Positions 24,890 through 35,724 of a DNA stretch of 64,000 bases are shown here, one piece after another (positions within the stretch are counted from its first letter, which is position 1; each line of letters begins with the position of its first letter). The notes beneath the pieces are model-generated. The model was not told the origin of the DNA. It saw only the letters and a list, made by a program, of their open reading frames with translations, and made no database searches. Source of the stretch: Maylandia zebra. Taxonomy: Eukaryota; Chordata; Actinopteri; Cichliformes; Cichlidae. The stretch lies in contig NC_135167.1 in assembly GCF_041146795.1 (NCBI RefSeq), positions 2,929,454 through 2,993,453 of the forward strand, read 5' to 3'. The position numbers and the translations under genes were made by a program.

Positions 24890-25030
24890 CGCAGCGGATG
24901 GCCGTCCCTTCTGAGCCCGGTTCCGTTGGAAGTTTCTTCCTGTTAAAGGGAGTTTTTCTTCCCCACAGTCGCCTCGTGCTTGCTCAGAGGGGGATCATTT
25001 GATTGTTGGGGTTCTCTGTAGTACAGTAGG
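24890..25030 (+). repeat. L2-type 3' tail in the 3' flank of the unit A gene
   Basis: This contains GTTTCTTCCTGTTAAAGGGA, then CCCCACAGTCGCCTCGTGCTT and GGGGGATCATTTGATTGTTG. It is also present in unit B (49,437-49,577), so it predates the duplication. Confidence 0.65.
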
Positions 25031-25099
25031 GCTTTGACCTTACAGTACAAACAGGGAGGAGACTTTGGCTTGATTTTTAAAATATCTAATTCGGCATGA

Positions 25100-25105
25100 A
25101 ATAAA
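25100..25105 (+). promoter_or_regulatory. Candidate poly(A) signal of the unit A gene
   Basis: AATAAA about 390 bp after the stop codon, followed by an A-run. It is retained in unit B. Confidence 0.5.
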
Positions 25106-25184
25106 AAAAATCCAAATTAAAAATGCATTCCAAGTTTGTTTGTGTTTTTCTTCTGTTGTCAAATATGTAGAAAGTGTTACACGT

Positions 25185-25345
25185 GTGATTTTAGTCATTT
25201 TGCATCAGTTTGTAGCCGACGTGTCTGTTTGTGATCATCCTGCATCTGTTTTTGTCTGATTCGTGTCTTAGTTTGGTCAATTTGCATCACTTTTGTGGCC
25301 CAATTTAGTTGTTTTGCATGTATTTGTGGCAAAATGTGTGGACGC
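25185..25345. repeat. Degenerate TTTTGCAT-type short tandem repeat
   Basis: Several loose copies of a roughly 20-40 bp unit (CATTTTGCATCAGTTTGT, TTTGCATCACTTTTGTGG, TTTGCATGTATTTGTGG). I see no gene between 25,106 and 25,610. Just before the NLR relic, GCAGTGGTTCCCAAACC near 25,528 resembles one end of a hAT-type repeat. Confidence 0.5.
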
Positions 25346-25610
25346 TGTTTGACGTTGCTATGTTTTGTCTTAATGCTTCACTTTGGTTGTTTATGTATGT
25401 GCTCATTTTGATTCTAGATGTAGACCTGACATCTGAAAATTAGCACCTAGTCCACTTCGAACATTTTTTTTAGTCCAAATAAAAAAATGTTAATACATTT
25501 TTTTTTATTTCGCCAACCTTGTAGAGCAGTGGTTCCCAAACCTTTTTTGCTAGGCCCCCCTTTGTTTTACAAGAAAAATGTTCGCTAAAAAATATTATTA
25601 GCCAAAGCTT

Positions 25611-26800
25611 TCACTGGAAGTCAGTTACTGGTGTCAGGCCAGCTCCCACTTCTTCTTTTGTGTTACTTCTGCATATAAGTATACACAAAGAGACATTGAG
25701 ACCTGAATCACAAATAAAAGCCACCTTCAAGATTAACAAACACTGTTTAAAGAGCTCCGTATAAACTTCTGTGTGCAACAAGGCCTCTGTAGCATCCAGA
25801 CCACACTGATCTAGGTCTTCTTGGTAGAAGAAGGTGTTTCCTTTTTCCAGATGTTTAAATGCCAGCCTCCCCAGATTCAGAAGAAATTTCCTTTCAGCCA
25901 TCTCACTTGTTTCATGTCCCCCCACATGTTTGTTCCCCTTCTTCATCTGAACCAACAAGAAGTGTGAGTACATGTCAGTCAGGGTCTTGGGCAGCTCTCC
26001 TCTCTGCTCTGTAGTCAACATGTGCTCCAGAACTGTAGCAGTGATCCAGCAGAAGACTGGGATTCTACACATGATGTGGAGGCTCCTGGATGTCTTCATG
26101 TGGGAGATGATTCTGGACAGCTCTTCATCACTGAATCTCCTCCTGAAGTACTCCTCCTTCTGGGCATCAGTGAAGCCTCGTACTTCTGTTACCCTGTCAA
26201 CACGTCTAGGAGGGATCTGATTGGCTGCTGCAGGTCGGGGAGTTATCCAGACGAGAGCCGAGGGAAGCAGATTCCCCTGGATGAGGTTTGTCAGCAGCTG
26301 GCTGACTGATGACTTCTCTGTGACATCAGACAGCAGCTTCCCGTTGGTGAAATCCAATGATCCAAGTCTGCTTTCATCCAGGCCGTCAAAGATGAACAAA
26401 AGTTTACAGACAGCCAGCTTCTCTGCTGTGACCTTCTGTAATGTTGGATGGAAAACATGGAGCAGCTCCAGAAGACTGTACTGCTCGTCTCTGATCAGCG
26501 ACGCTGTTGGTCAGAACCACTCTGATGGGTCTCTGTTGGTCAGGTAAGGCTTTAAAGGTGTCGTGACACCTGACTGTAATGTCATCAAGAGCCTCCATCT
26601 TGGAAGCTGTCTCCAGCTGCATCACCTCATGTTGGTTATGAACGTCTTCATTCTGTCCCTCTGTGATGTAGAGCTCAGTGTAGATCCTGTTCGGGAGGGT
26701 TCCACTTCCTGTATTATCAGTTTCTTCAGTCACACTTTCAAACCTCCTCCTCAGACTGGTCTTATATTCTTCTAAAACCTCTTCCAGACTCGCATCTGCT
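25611..26800 (-). pseudogene. NLRC3-like FISNA-NACHT exon, P-loop deleted (unit A)
   Basis: Read on the minus strand, the exon starts near 26,800 after an AG. It encodes a fish-specific NACHT-associated region (KTSLRRRFESV, NRIYTELYITEGQNEDVHNQ, HEVMQLETASK). It then jumps from VVLTNSVA directly to DEQYSLLELLHVFHPTLQK in another frame. The Walker A segment and roughly 40 codons are therefore missing and the frame shifts near 26,500. The Walker B region (LLFIFDGLDESR) and the distal NACHT part (EVRGFTDAQKEEYFRRRF, RIPVFCWITATVLEHM) are open to about 25,740, and an unrelated tail follows. No LRR or B30.2 exons are visible. Intact relatives are cytosolic innate immune receptors; this copy cannot bind ATP through a P-loop. 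Confidence 0.88.
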
Positions 26801-27099
26801 GATTGACAACAAGAAACCAAAAAGAATGAAATGTCTTTAGTGTGTGAAACTGCATGAAAAACAGACTTTTATCTTTTGACGGGAGGGATGGGAATGGTGT
26901 TAAGCATTGTAAATTGTAAATAAGCTTCAGAAAATAGTAAATCGTGTAACATGACATTTTCGGCATTAAGTTATAACCAGTGTGTGATTTATTTAAAACA
27001 TTTTGATTCATAATCAGAACCTTTTTTTTGTCACAGCAGAGACAAGAAGCAACTGTTAAAAATGTTCCTAATGAGACATTTTAAGAGGAGGGAAAATCC

Positions 27100-27496
27100 C
27101 CCTCATACTGGCTTCACATCATTGGCTCCCTGTTAAATCCAGAGCTGAATTCAAAATGCTTCTCACATAAAAAGGGCCATAATAAAACAGCCCCATCTTA
27201 TCTGAGAGGCCTCACAGTATCATATCAGATAGATGGAGCACTTTGCTCTCAGCCTGCAGGTTTTATCCTGCCCTCCTCCCCTCATTCCAACCAGTCGTGG
27301 TGGATGGCGGCCCGTCACTGAACCTGGTTCCGTCTCAGTTTTCGACTGTACAAAGAGAGAGTTCTTCTTTCTTAATGTCTCCAAGTCGTTGCTCGTAGGG
27401 AGTTGTCTGAGGCTTTATTACTGAGGCTTTACCTAACACTATAAAGTGCCTTAAGGTGGCTGTTGTGACTTGGTGCTATATGAATAAAATTTAAGC
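27100..27496 (+). mobile_element. L2/Rex-type LINE 3' fragment
   Basis: The plus strand encodes the end of a LINE reverse transcriptase protein (HHWLPVKSRAEFKMLL, APSYLRGL with one skipped stop). The L2-type 3' UTR and tail follow (AAAGTGCCTTAAGGTGGCTG). It is 5'-truncated. It sits inside the segment absent from unit B (26,447-27,643). Confidence 0.75.
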
Positions 27497-27644
27497 GATA
27501 GCAGAAAAGCAACAAAAACTGTTAACCCAAGAAAATAATGGAAGGAAATAGTTCTGAATATGCTTAATACGCGAATCCTCATCTTATATAGTTCATGTAA
27601 TCTGCTACATGTAATTTCATTCAGTGTGATGTTATATGTAATCT

Positions 27645-27863
27645 GTGTGGGAAAAACGAGTTATTGTCGTCTTAGTGAGCTCTGTGGGTCAGACGTTTCT
27701 GGCTCTGTACGAAGAGAGGGCTCGTGAGCGCGCTCCATTTGTTCTCCATGTGATCCTTTACTCTCTCTGTGCTACTGCGTCTCTTTGCCTGCTGTGCTAC
27801 ACCCTGGGATTACTGTTGCTGTTGTTTGGCCATTTACATGATTCTGTTCTTGTTGTACAGTAG
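27645..27863 (+). CDS. Possible 72-aa hydrophobic small protein, unit A
   Basis: ATG to TAG frame with a basic/acidic N-terminal half (LALYEERARERAP) and one or two hydrophobic stretches (ASLCLLCYTLGLLLLLFGHL) that could cross a membrane. AATAAA follows the stop within about 10 bp. It is repeated in unit B with one visible change in the protein (YSLC to YCLC). I do not recognise it. It could equally be a piece of a mobile element. Confidence 0.25.
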   Translation: MWEKRVIVVLVSSVGQTFLALYEERARERAPFVLHVILYSLCATASLCLLCYTLGLLLLLFGHLHDSVLVVQ

Positions 27864-28513
27864 CTGCTTAATAAAGTGTGTACATGAACTCTGCTCTTCT
27901 TTAGATGATCTTTTGTTGAGTGTTTTTTTTGTTTTTTATTTCATCTAAAAATCTACAAATGACCAGCTAAACTTTTGGCCCAGCAGCACACGCAGCCATA
28001 CAAACTATTTCATTTTGAGCTGCTGCTATGAAATCAGAGCCAAATGGAAAAGCCTGCTGCAGCGTTTTTCACTCTGATTTTCTGTTTGTATTTGGATTCA
28101 GCCAGTATCCAGTATTTTGATCATTTATTTCCAACAAACAATTGAATCCTTTCGTTTCTAACACATCACCCAGTTTGCATCAGTATTGATCTCCAGCATG
28201 TTTTTCTCCGCGCGAGAGCCATTATGCTTTCAGTGTGTTCCTCTGATTGTTTTGAGTAGTATATATTGAGGATTGCCTGATATTGTGAGCAGGTGGGGAA
28301 CATGACAGCTGAACTTTAGCAAACCAGGTGAAAAATAATTAAGACAGGAAGTAAAACTAACGTGAGACATGAAAGGAAACAACATTCAAAGTAAAACAGG
28401 AAAAAAACCTATACCATAAAAAATCGAATGAAATCTTTTTCATGCACCTACAAAACAAGAAGTCAAGTTTTCAAAAATGTGTTCATCAGCACACGGATAC
28501 CGACTCTTACTTT

Positions 28514-28620
28514 GGACAGAGACGCCACAACTGGTAGCGACTGAATCCTCTGAGACATCTTGACCCAAAGCACAGCAGGACAACTGCTCCTCCTCCTCCA
28601 CACCAACATCACTGTTCTCT
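28514..28620 (-). pseudogene. Degenerate RING exon of the NLR relic (unit A)
   Basis: The minus strand reads EEEEQLSCCALGQDVSEDSV then ATSCG. This matches the start of the RING-like exon seen at the N-terminus of many fish NLRs, where the expected ALCQD and TSCGHWFC residues bind zinc. Here the second cysteine is Gly and the frame runs into a GTAAG donor-like site after VSVQ. It is largely absent from unit B. Confidence 0.55.
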
Positions 28621-29099
28621 CTGAGGACACAAAGGGAAAATTATTATTACCAGTGCAACTGTCAAAGTGACCAAAGTGACTCACACGCAGGTGTTTACAG
28701 TGCATTCATCTGTAGTGAATAGTGAAGCACAGTTCAAAAAGACAACAGGACGAGTTGATGCAGGAACTTGCCTTAGTTAAAGGTACAGCTGCACAAACTA
28801 AGTTCAAACCTGATCCTTTTCTATGCAGAGCTCTTCTCTAAGGTCAAAAGTGTTCTCCTCAAGGTTTCCCACCCAATGACTGCTTTCAGTTTGTCACGTT
28901 AGGTGCAGTGTGGAAGATTATTCCACGATCAATGGTCTTTGATCAATGATTGTTGATCAATGGTCATGACAATTTGCATATTCATGATCAAGGAACTGAC
29001 GTCACAGCCAGTGGGCTGGTTTCAGTCATTGTACAAATGTACTGTTTATAAGACTGGAAAGCTGCAGTCAGCTGTGTGTGACCACCCAACAATTTATCG

Positions 29100-29500
29100 T
29101 TGATGGAGTTCATCTTGTTCCAGAACAAGGAAGGGAAAATGCAGCTTTTTCCCTTCTGCTGTCTTTCTCGAACTGAGCAAAACTATGACGTGGGAGAAGT
29201 GGAACTGCTAGCTGGCGGGAGGGAGCAGAACACCATTGTTCATCGTTTGACTGACCACAAGCATCTTGCATATCTCACAGCAGCCACTCAAGACAAACCA
29301 GGTGGGCCCTCTCCTTTGCTTGGTTCAACTGTGTTATGATCTATAGACCCGGCAACCCAAAACGAGAAACCCAACACTTTGTCCCGTCAATTCTCAACTT
29401 CTGATGCCACGGCAGAGGAGACCATTATTTTCCCGCCCTCCTGCATTGTTTGTTTGCTGTACTAAGAGATTGAGTCATTTTCTGCAATGCATAGCGGGAC
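29100..29500 (+). mobile_element. Ty3/gypsy pol relic (RNase H region)
   Basis: The frame contains NYDVGEVELLA and TDHKHLAYLTAATQ, the RNase H signature of Ty3/gypsy elements. YRPGNPKRE-like and SRQFSTSDATAEE-like segments follow in shifted frames. No LTRs are recognised nearby. It is frameshifted and short, and absent from unit B. Confidence 0.7.
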
Positions 29501-30395
29501 ACATGTCCCAGATGTTGAACTTCACATCATATCATGCTTTGTAGATACTTGCAAATCTCTATAATATTAAAGCTTGGCATTCTACACAAAAAAGCTATGA
29601 AACCCTGAAAAAGAACCAGCTGTTTTTCTGTGTTCTTTAAATTAATATATTGACCATTATTAGCTGCAAAGGCCTTTGAAACGGATTTGCACAGGGCAGA
29701 TGTATTCAGGTGAAAATGTATGACTATATTATGCCAAGCTTTTGAGGATCTTAATGTCTTTTTCCTTTTTGGCAGTTTTGTTCGCTGACTGTGGCAGATC
29801 AATACTGAACTACAGGTTAAAAGTCTTCATATAACAGGAAAGTTTTTCAGCTGCATTATTCACTTGGAAACTCAATCTCTGATTTTCAGAATCCATTTGT
29901 TCCATTCCAATCATATTACCAAATCATACACTTTTGTTGTTGTTATAAATGTTATTTTGGTTTTAGCGACAGCAATTCTTCGCTTCTTTTTGACTTTTTA
30001 AAGATGCATCTTGTGGGCTTCAAGTATTTGGAGTTTCCATCCAAACTTCTACATTCTGAAGCCTCTACAGCTCTGAAGATATTCAGAGATGCTGAACCAA
30101 ACAACCAACCGTGTCTTCTAAGCCTACATTTTATTTCTTTTTAGTTTGATGACAAAAAGTAGCCCCTCAATCAGCCGTACATCTCTGGGCTCAACTCTAA
30201 AGTCCAACCTCCTCCTTAGGTTTGTCCTTAAGGCTAAAAGTCCAAATTCTTGAGACGTAACAAAATTCAGTTAAAATGAAGTCTTCATTTTAAACTAATC
30301 TTACAAACCAATACCAACTAAAAATTGGCAACTAATATTACCAAAGTCACTTTGACTATTCTCATAAACTGATCGGACTGCATTCATTTTATATA
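29501..30395. other. Unit A-only sequence without a recognised gene
   Basis: AT-rich. I see no coding or repeat signature that I can name. With the gypsy relic and the RING exon it belongs to the block (about 28,555-30,395) that is replaced by about 30 bp in unit B. Confidence 0.5.
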
Positions 30396-30731
30396 TAAAG
30401 CTCCAGTCACCTCAAAGTGTTACTGGGCACTGCGCTGGTATGGAATGACTGATAAACGTCTGTACAGGTGTTTTTGAAGTAATAATCATCATAATCTCAA
30501 ACTTCCAGGAGTAAACTCCACTGACACCAAGTCCACCTGTTTGTCCACATTCTTTTAAAGATTTCAAAGTGAAACTTTTTGCACGGATACTGTGGAATTT
30601 TCTCTTCTTCCTGTTAAACCAGTCCTCTCCCACTCAATCTTACTTGTCCTTTTAAACTTGTAATTGTTTCTACATACTGATTTCACCTATGTTCTCTATT
30701 TCCTTCGTGTACATTAGAGACAGTATCTTAC

Positions 30732-30784
30732 TTTGTGTCGGTCACAGACAGACGGCTGGATCCTGGAGACTCCAGATCACTCAT
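30732..30784 (-). pseudogene. Short 5' coding exon of the NLR relic (unit A)
   Basis: On the minus strand, ATG at 30,784 opens MSDLESPGSSRLSVTDT and ends at a GTAAGA donor. A very short leader exon of this kind is usual for fish NLRC3-like genes. It lies upstream of the RING and NACHT relics in the right order. Confidence 0.5.
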
Positions 30785-31701
30785 CTTCAGTCAGTCTGAG
30801 AGAGAAACCAGCAGTACTGACTGTGAAAGGAGAACCAGAATCATGGTGAATCTCTTTTCAGGAGTCACATCCAAGACTGACAGAACAAAAAATGAAACAC
30901 ACTCATGGTCTCGTAAAAAGTGACTGTGAGGAGAAGGAGGCAGGCCTTCATCAACACAAATCAAACAATTATTAATTAATTCGATTTTTGATGGAAACGG
31001 AAACAAGCAAAATACGCACTTACTTTGACAGTTAATGATAATTATACTACTGTTTAACACCGCGTGTTTCAGTTTGAGTTAATCTAATTATGGTTCTGTG
31101 AAATAACACTCAGTGATTTTCAGAGTTCAGTCAGACTGATGTCAGAGTTATGTCCGTGATCACCACTGTATGAAAGCTTTAGTCATATTTAAGGGCAATA
31201 TCACCAAAATACAGTAAAAGATCTCCTTGAATGTTCCAGATAAAATGGAAAACAGACTCATGCAGTAAATATTCTTTTATTGGACAGAAAACTGTGCAGT
31301 ATAATTTACTTGAGATGTTGAAGATATGAGAGCATTAAACAGGCTGATGTTTGGAAGAGGCTCTGACAGGAGAGAGATGATACAGAAACATGGCATCCTT
31401 ATAAAATACTGACACACTTTATGAACGGACAACTTTTCACAGCTCTTTGAACATTTAAATGAGCTGCATACTTTCCCCACTGAAACCAGCACAATCCCTC
31501 TGTGATGGAAACAATATTTGAACTAAATGTACTGTGGATAAATCAAAGCATTATCAAAGTTGTCCGAGGACTTCTCCATCTACTGTCTCTCTCATTAGTG
31601 GTTTAAACAGGGTGAGAGCTCTTTTAAGGACAAACTTCAGCACTGCATGGTTGAGTCTGTGTCCTCACCACAGTTCGCGGGCCACATATTTGGTGAACCG
31701 T

Positions 31702-32549
31702 CTCATACATGCCAACCCTCCCGACTTTTCCGGGAGAATCCCGCATTTCAGAGCCCCTCCTGAAAACCTCCCGGAGCCACCATTCTCCCGAATTTCTCCC
31801 GAATTTCAACCCGGACAACAAAATTGAAAAAACATATGGCAGAATTCATAGCGCGGCCCAGCCAATTCCAGTTTCCAACAATGGCGGCAGCTTGTAGTTT
31901 TAATATTACTCTTATTTCTCTTTCTGGGTCACAAAATAAACTTTGAAACTATTTTCAGGCGAGAATGTAGCTGTGTAAACTTCAAATATCTGAGACGGCG
32001 AGAACACCGGACTCCCGGCACATCGTCTTCAACCCCCCGCGGTCTTTCGCTACTCGGGTTAAACAGGATATATAAGTCACTTCGATAACTTCAAAATGTT
32101 CTTGTTTGGCTTTTCCAGTGTTTTACTTGTTCGTGAGTAAATCGTTTTGGCTGAGATTAAAGTTATTCGATTCGATTAAATGTAACTTTATTAATCCCTC
32201 GGGAGGGGTCCTCTGGGGTTTTCACAAAGCTGAATAAACGTCAAACAGAAAACTGATTAAACAAAGTGTGAGACGGTGGAGAATTGACGCCAGCGCCCGG
32301 TTATATTTTAGACAGCAAGGAGCAGACGCAGTTTCACTCCACCGAGGGAGCTCGTGACGTACTACGCGGCTTTCTTTAGACCGCGAAGGCGGGTCCTCAG
32401 GTGGAAGCAGCCTCTGAATTTGGACACCCCCGCTGTTTCCGGCCAGCCAATAATAACGGTGACATTTAACGTATTTTGTCGAATAAATAAACACTGTAAA
32501 ATATATTTGCCCCCCCCCCAACAGCCCTTTGAATGTTGGCAAGTATGAG
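31702..32549. mobile_element. Non-autonomous DNA transposon, copy in unit B
   Basis: Same element as at 20,620-21,460, with the same inverted ends and CCGT flanks. It was duplicated with the segment rather than inserted anew. Confidence 0.65.
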
Positions 32550-32698
32550 CCGTCTGCTCGGTGTTTCCTAAAACGTTAAAGTACGTTTGGCTTCACACTG
32601 ACAAACAGACCCAGCTTCGGCACAAACCTAAACTAACTAACCGACCAAAGAGCCGCGTTAAGTGGCGATATCACTAACGTCACGTAACTTAGCCGAAG

Positions 32699-33200
32699 CC
32701 CAGTCAACACACATATGTGGGGCCCAAATAGGGAGCAGCAGGGCTAATATTTGGGGCCCACTTGGGAAACCCAACTGGGGTCCAGCTAATTTTGTCCTCA
32801 GTTTCCATGGTGGCCCCAAATGTGTTTTCCTAGATGGGTTTATGCTGGGTCCCAGATAAGCCCCAAATCAGGCCCAGTTGAAAAAAATATGTGGGGCCCA
32901 GATGGGTAGAAGCAGATCTGATATTTGGGGCCCACTTGGGGTACCCACCTAGGACCCAGCTAATTTTGTCCTCAGTTTCCATGGTGGCCCCAAATGTGTT
33001 TGCCCAGATGGATTATTGATGGGACCCGGATGGGCCCCAAATCAGGCCCAGCCAACAAATGAGTATGGGGCCCAGATGGGTAGAAGCGGGTCTGATGGTT
33101 GGGGCCCACTTGGGTTACCCACCTGGCACCCAGCTACTTTTGTCCTCAGTTTCCATGGTGGCCCCAAGTGTGTTTGCCCAGATGGAATTTTGGATAATGT
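32699..33200. repeat. GGGGCCC-rich tandem repeat, left edge of the 13.2-kb insertion
   Basis: Three units of about 170-180 bp, each with ATGTGGGGCCCA, TTTGGGGCCCACTTGGG and TTTCCATGGTGGCCCCAA, begin exactly where homology to unit A stops. The first bases, CCCAGTCAACAC, are the inverse of the right edge near 45,915. Confidence 0.8.
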
Positions 33201-34150
33201 AAGTAAGCTATAATTTAAATCACCTGTACAACAAAGCCAGTTTATCTTTTTTATTAATACTGATTACTATGAAATTTTAAAACAGTATGCTTTTTTATAT
33301 AATACATTTTTTGTGTGGAGAACATGTTGACAAAAATGTCCACAGTATACACAAAACAATAACAAATAAATGTTATACAGTTTAAAGGAAAAACAAATGC
33401 AGCAAACCACAGCTTCTCACTCATTCACCAATCCATTGGTCCTGAAAGAAATTAAAAAAAAAAAAGAAATTAGTGCATTTTCACAAACAAAATCAGATTT
33501 GCGATAGTACTGAAGTTGTTTTGGAGGTTGTGCTGTTCAAGTTGTTTGACCTCCTACATTGAACTCTTTGAAGACCATGAGTATTCATGGAAACAGAAAA
33601 GCTATTTACAAAATGATTTACCAAGTAGGCACTCAAAAATTAAATTAATGTGAAATATTTTACCTTAAAACATTTAAGACAAATGTTTAAAAGATGTCTA
33701 CATAGTTACAATGATAACTGGTGTTGTGGGCTGTCTCAGTGATTGGCACAGAGCTTAGAACAGGCAAGTGGTTAACCAGTTTTTTGCATGGTACAGCACC
33801 TCATAATGAACACAAAACAAAATAGTAAAATGTAACAAGGGCTACATCTACCAAGGAGAAAACAGATTCCACTTCTTGAGGTGTGTGCCAGGCGGGCGCC
33901 AATAATTTTCATGTAAATCAAAAATAGGGCCATCAGATAAATCAGTGTGTTACTAATTACACTGGAAAAAATAGAGGCTGGCTCTGGAGTTCCTGGAGCT
34001 TATTCACATTCTGTGAGCAACCAAAAAACTGTTTAGTGAGAGACTTCTTCAAGTATGCTACAAGCCAGAAAGAAACGTGGTCATTCCTGCCAGCAGCCAC
34101 CAACCTCCAGAACAACATGAGCTGATGGTTTCATCTCCACAATTTGTACA
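33201..34150. other. Insertion interior, nothing assigned
   Basis: AT-rich sequence without a supported gene. Confidence 0.4.
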
Positions 34151-34164
34151 GTCTATCTAAACCA

Positions 34165-34445
34165 CGTGTCAAAGTCAAGGCCTGCGGGCCACATCCGGCC
34201 CGGCATACATTTATATCCGGCCCGCAAGATCATTTTATATAGATGTACTATTATTGTTATGCATGGCCCGGCGATATGAGGCGCTAATAATATACAAACT
34301 ACAGATCCCATAATGCACCGCTGAAGCCTCCTTGCTGACTGCTAGGCTAACTGGGAACATTCCCGCGTCAATCAAGTCAAACTTCTGTTATTGCGAAGCT
34401 AGCCGCTCACAATGGTGGAGAGAAAAGTTGATTCTGAATGACTGC
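34165..34445 (+). mobile_element. hAT (GTF2IRD2/Charlie8-like) 5' end
   Basis: GTCAAAGTCAAGGCCTGCGG, then CCACATCCGGCCCG, is the typical 5' end of this hAT group. About 220 bp later an ATG opens MVERKVDSE, like the start of its transposase, and ends at once in a stop. Only the 5' end is present. Confidence 0.55.
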
Positions 34446-34506
34446 AGCTGTAGTGAGCATCCGTTATTCAAACATCAACAAAATATCTTACAACTAATGA
34501 ACTTAC

Positions 34507-34719
34507 CATATAGCACTTCAAAAACTTTAAGCCCTCGAAATTCCCGCTTTCCATGGCACCCAACGAAGTTATATTGCCTGGAAAGAGCATTGTCCATAAT
34601 GAAGGCCATCATTCTTCTTGTGGCTTCATCAACAGTGCTCCCTCTGATCTCTGCCACAACAGAAACCTTAGGACACGCAAGGACAATAATTTTACTGACA
34701 GTAGTACCATCAGTCACAC
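34507..34719 (-). CDS. Spliced exon resembling a DUF4806 C-terminal domain
   Basis: On the minus strand the exon is bounded by a TTTCTTTTAG acceptor and a GTAAGT donor. It has 2 nt + 70 codons + 1 nt and is open throughout. The protein VDEATRRMMAFIMDNALSRQ, then YNFVGCHGKREFRGLKVFEV, resembles the end of DUF4806 proteins, which are multi-copy in fish and cnidarians and of unknown function. I could not connect flanking exons with confidence. It lies inside the 13.2-kb insertion. It may be one exon of a live gene or a captured fragment. Confidence 0.4.
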
Positions 34720-34934
34720 CTAAAAGAAAGCAAGCACAGCTACACAGTAATTAGGCTCTATAATATTGATGCTAATTGACTGAGAAAGAGTTAGGTGTCA
34801 AAAGAGAGTGATATTATACCCCTTTCGTCAAACGCAGTGATTTATGACCCCCTTAATTGATTTATGACCCCTAATTAAATTATCCCCTAATTAAATTATT
34901 CATGAGCTCCGGAAGTAGGAAGTAATTAAATAAT

Positions 34935-34996
34935 AAAAATATGATATTCATAAAAATATGATATTCATAAAAATATGATATTCATAAAAATATAAT
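34935..34996. repeat. 17-bp AT-rich tandem repeat
   Basis: Three to four copies of AAAAATATGATATTCAT in direct succession. Confidence 0.85.
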
Positions 34997-35112
34997 TGAT
35001 TATTTAGAAAGTTTCTTATATATCAAAATAGCATTCTTTTATTTCTTTAAGCAATTAAATTTTTATTTTTATTTTTTTTTTATGCTCAAAAAACGCCATC
35101 TGGTGGCGGGTC

Positions 35113-35146
35113 AGTGTGTGTGTGTGCGCGCGCGCGCGCGCCCGAG
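35113..35146. repeat. (GT)n(GC)n alternating purine-pyrimidine tract
   Basis: GTGTGTGTGTGCGCGCGCGC and onward: perfect alternation of about 32 bp, followed by GC-rich sequence to about 35,190. Such tracts can adopt Z-form DNA in vitro. Confidence 0.8.
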
Positions 35147-35724
35147 GCTGTGTGTCTGGGCGCGCGGGGGCGCGCCCGTGTCTCCGGACCGTGCTCTCTC
35201 GGGCTCCGTGCTCATGTGTTTAAAAATGTATTAAACCATATTAAAATTGTTTAGTTAAACTTGTGCTTTTGTAACGTTCAGTATGGCCACAAACACATGC
35301 TGCATGCCTTGGGGGAAAACTTTATTTAGATTTATATGCATTTGTAGATTTAGAATAAAACTCATACTCAGAAAAAATTCGCGATCCCCTAACCCTCCTT
35401 AGATACATAAGCAGGGAAAACTCCTTAAAAAACCCTCCGCTATTTCTCCAAAACCCTACAATAACTTGTTAGGGTACCCCCTCTATTCCCAAAACCTTAT
35501 ATTCGATAACAGGGAAAATCCTGAAAAAATCCTTAGTCTTTTTTCTCAAATTCAGCGCCCCGCGGCTCCCTTCATGCTCAGCCAAACAAAGCCAAAACTC
35601 CTTTTAAAAATTTCTCCGCGATTTCTCCAAAACCCCTAGAATAACTTGTTAGCTACCCCTCTATTCCCCAAAAAAAAGCGCTATAATCCAAAAACATTGG
35701 GAAAGCTCCTTACTCTTTTTTCTT

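Larger units (their letters stand above)
19575..30968. repeat. Segmental duplication, unit A (about 11.4 kb)
   Basis: Homology to unit B begins at AATTCGATTTTTGATGGAAA (19,575; B 30,978) and ends at CACAAATCAAACAA (30,968; B 52,500). The two units are head to tail, separated by a 9-bp filler (30,969-30,977). Unit A contains the MITE at 20,620, the intronless gene at 22,248, the NLR relic at 25,611-30,784 and a gypsy relic. Relative to B it has extra sequence at about 20,178-20,487, 21,610-22,033, 26,447-27,643 and 28,555-30,395. It begins only 130 bp upstream of the wdr88 start codon. Confidence 0.92.

Noticed and set aside
26221..26547. Plus-strand frame opposite the NLR exon
   Set aside because: Antisense shadow of NACHT coding sequence; no independent signal.
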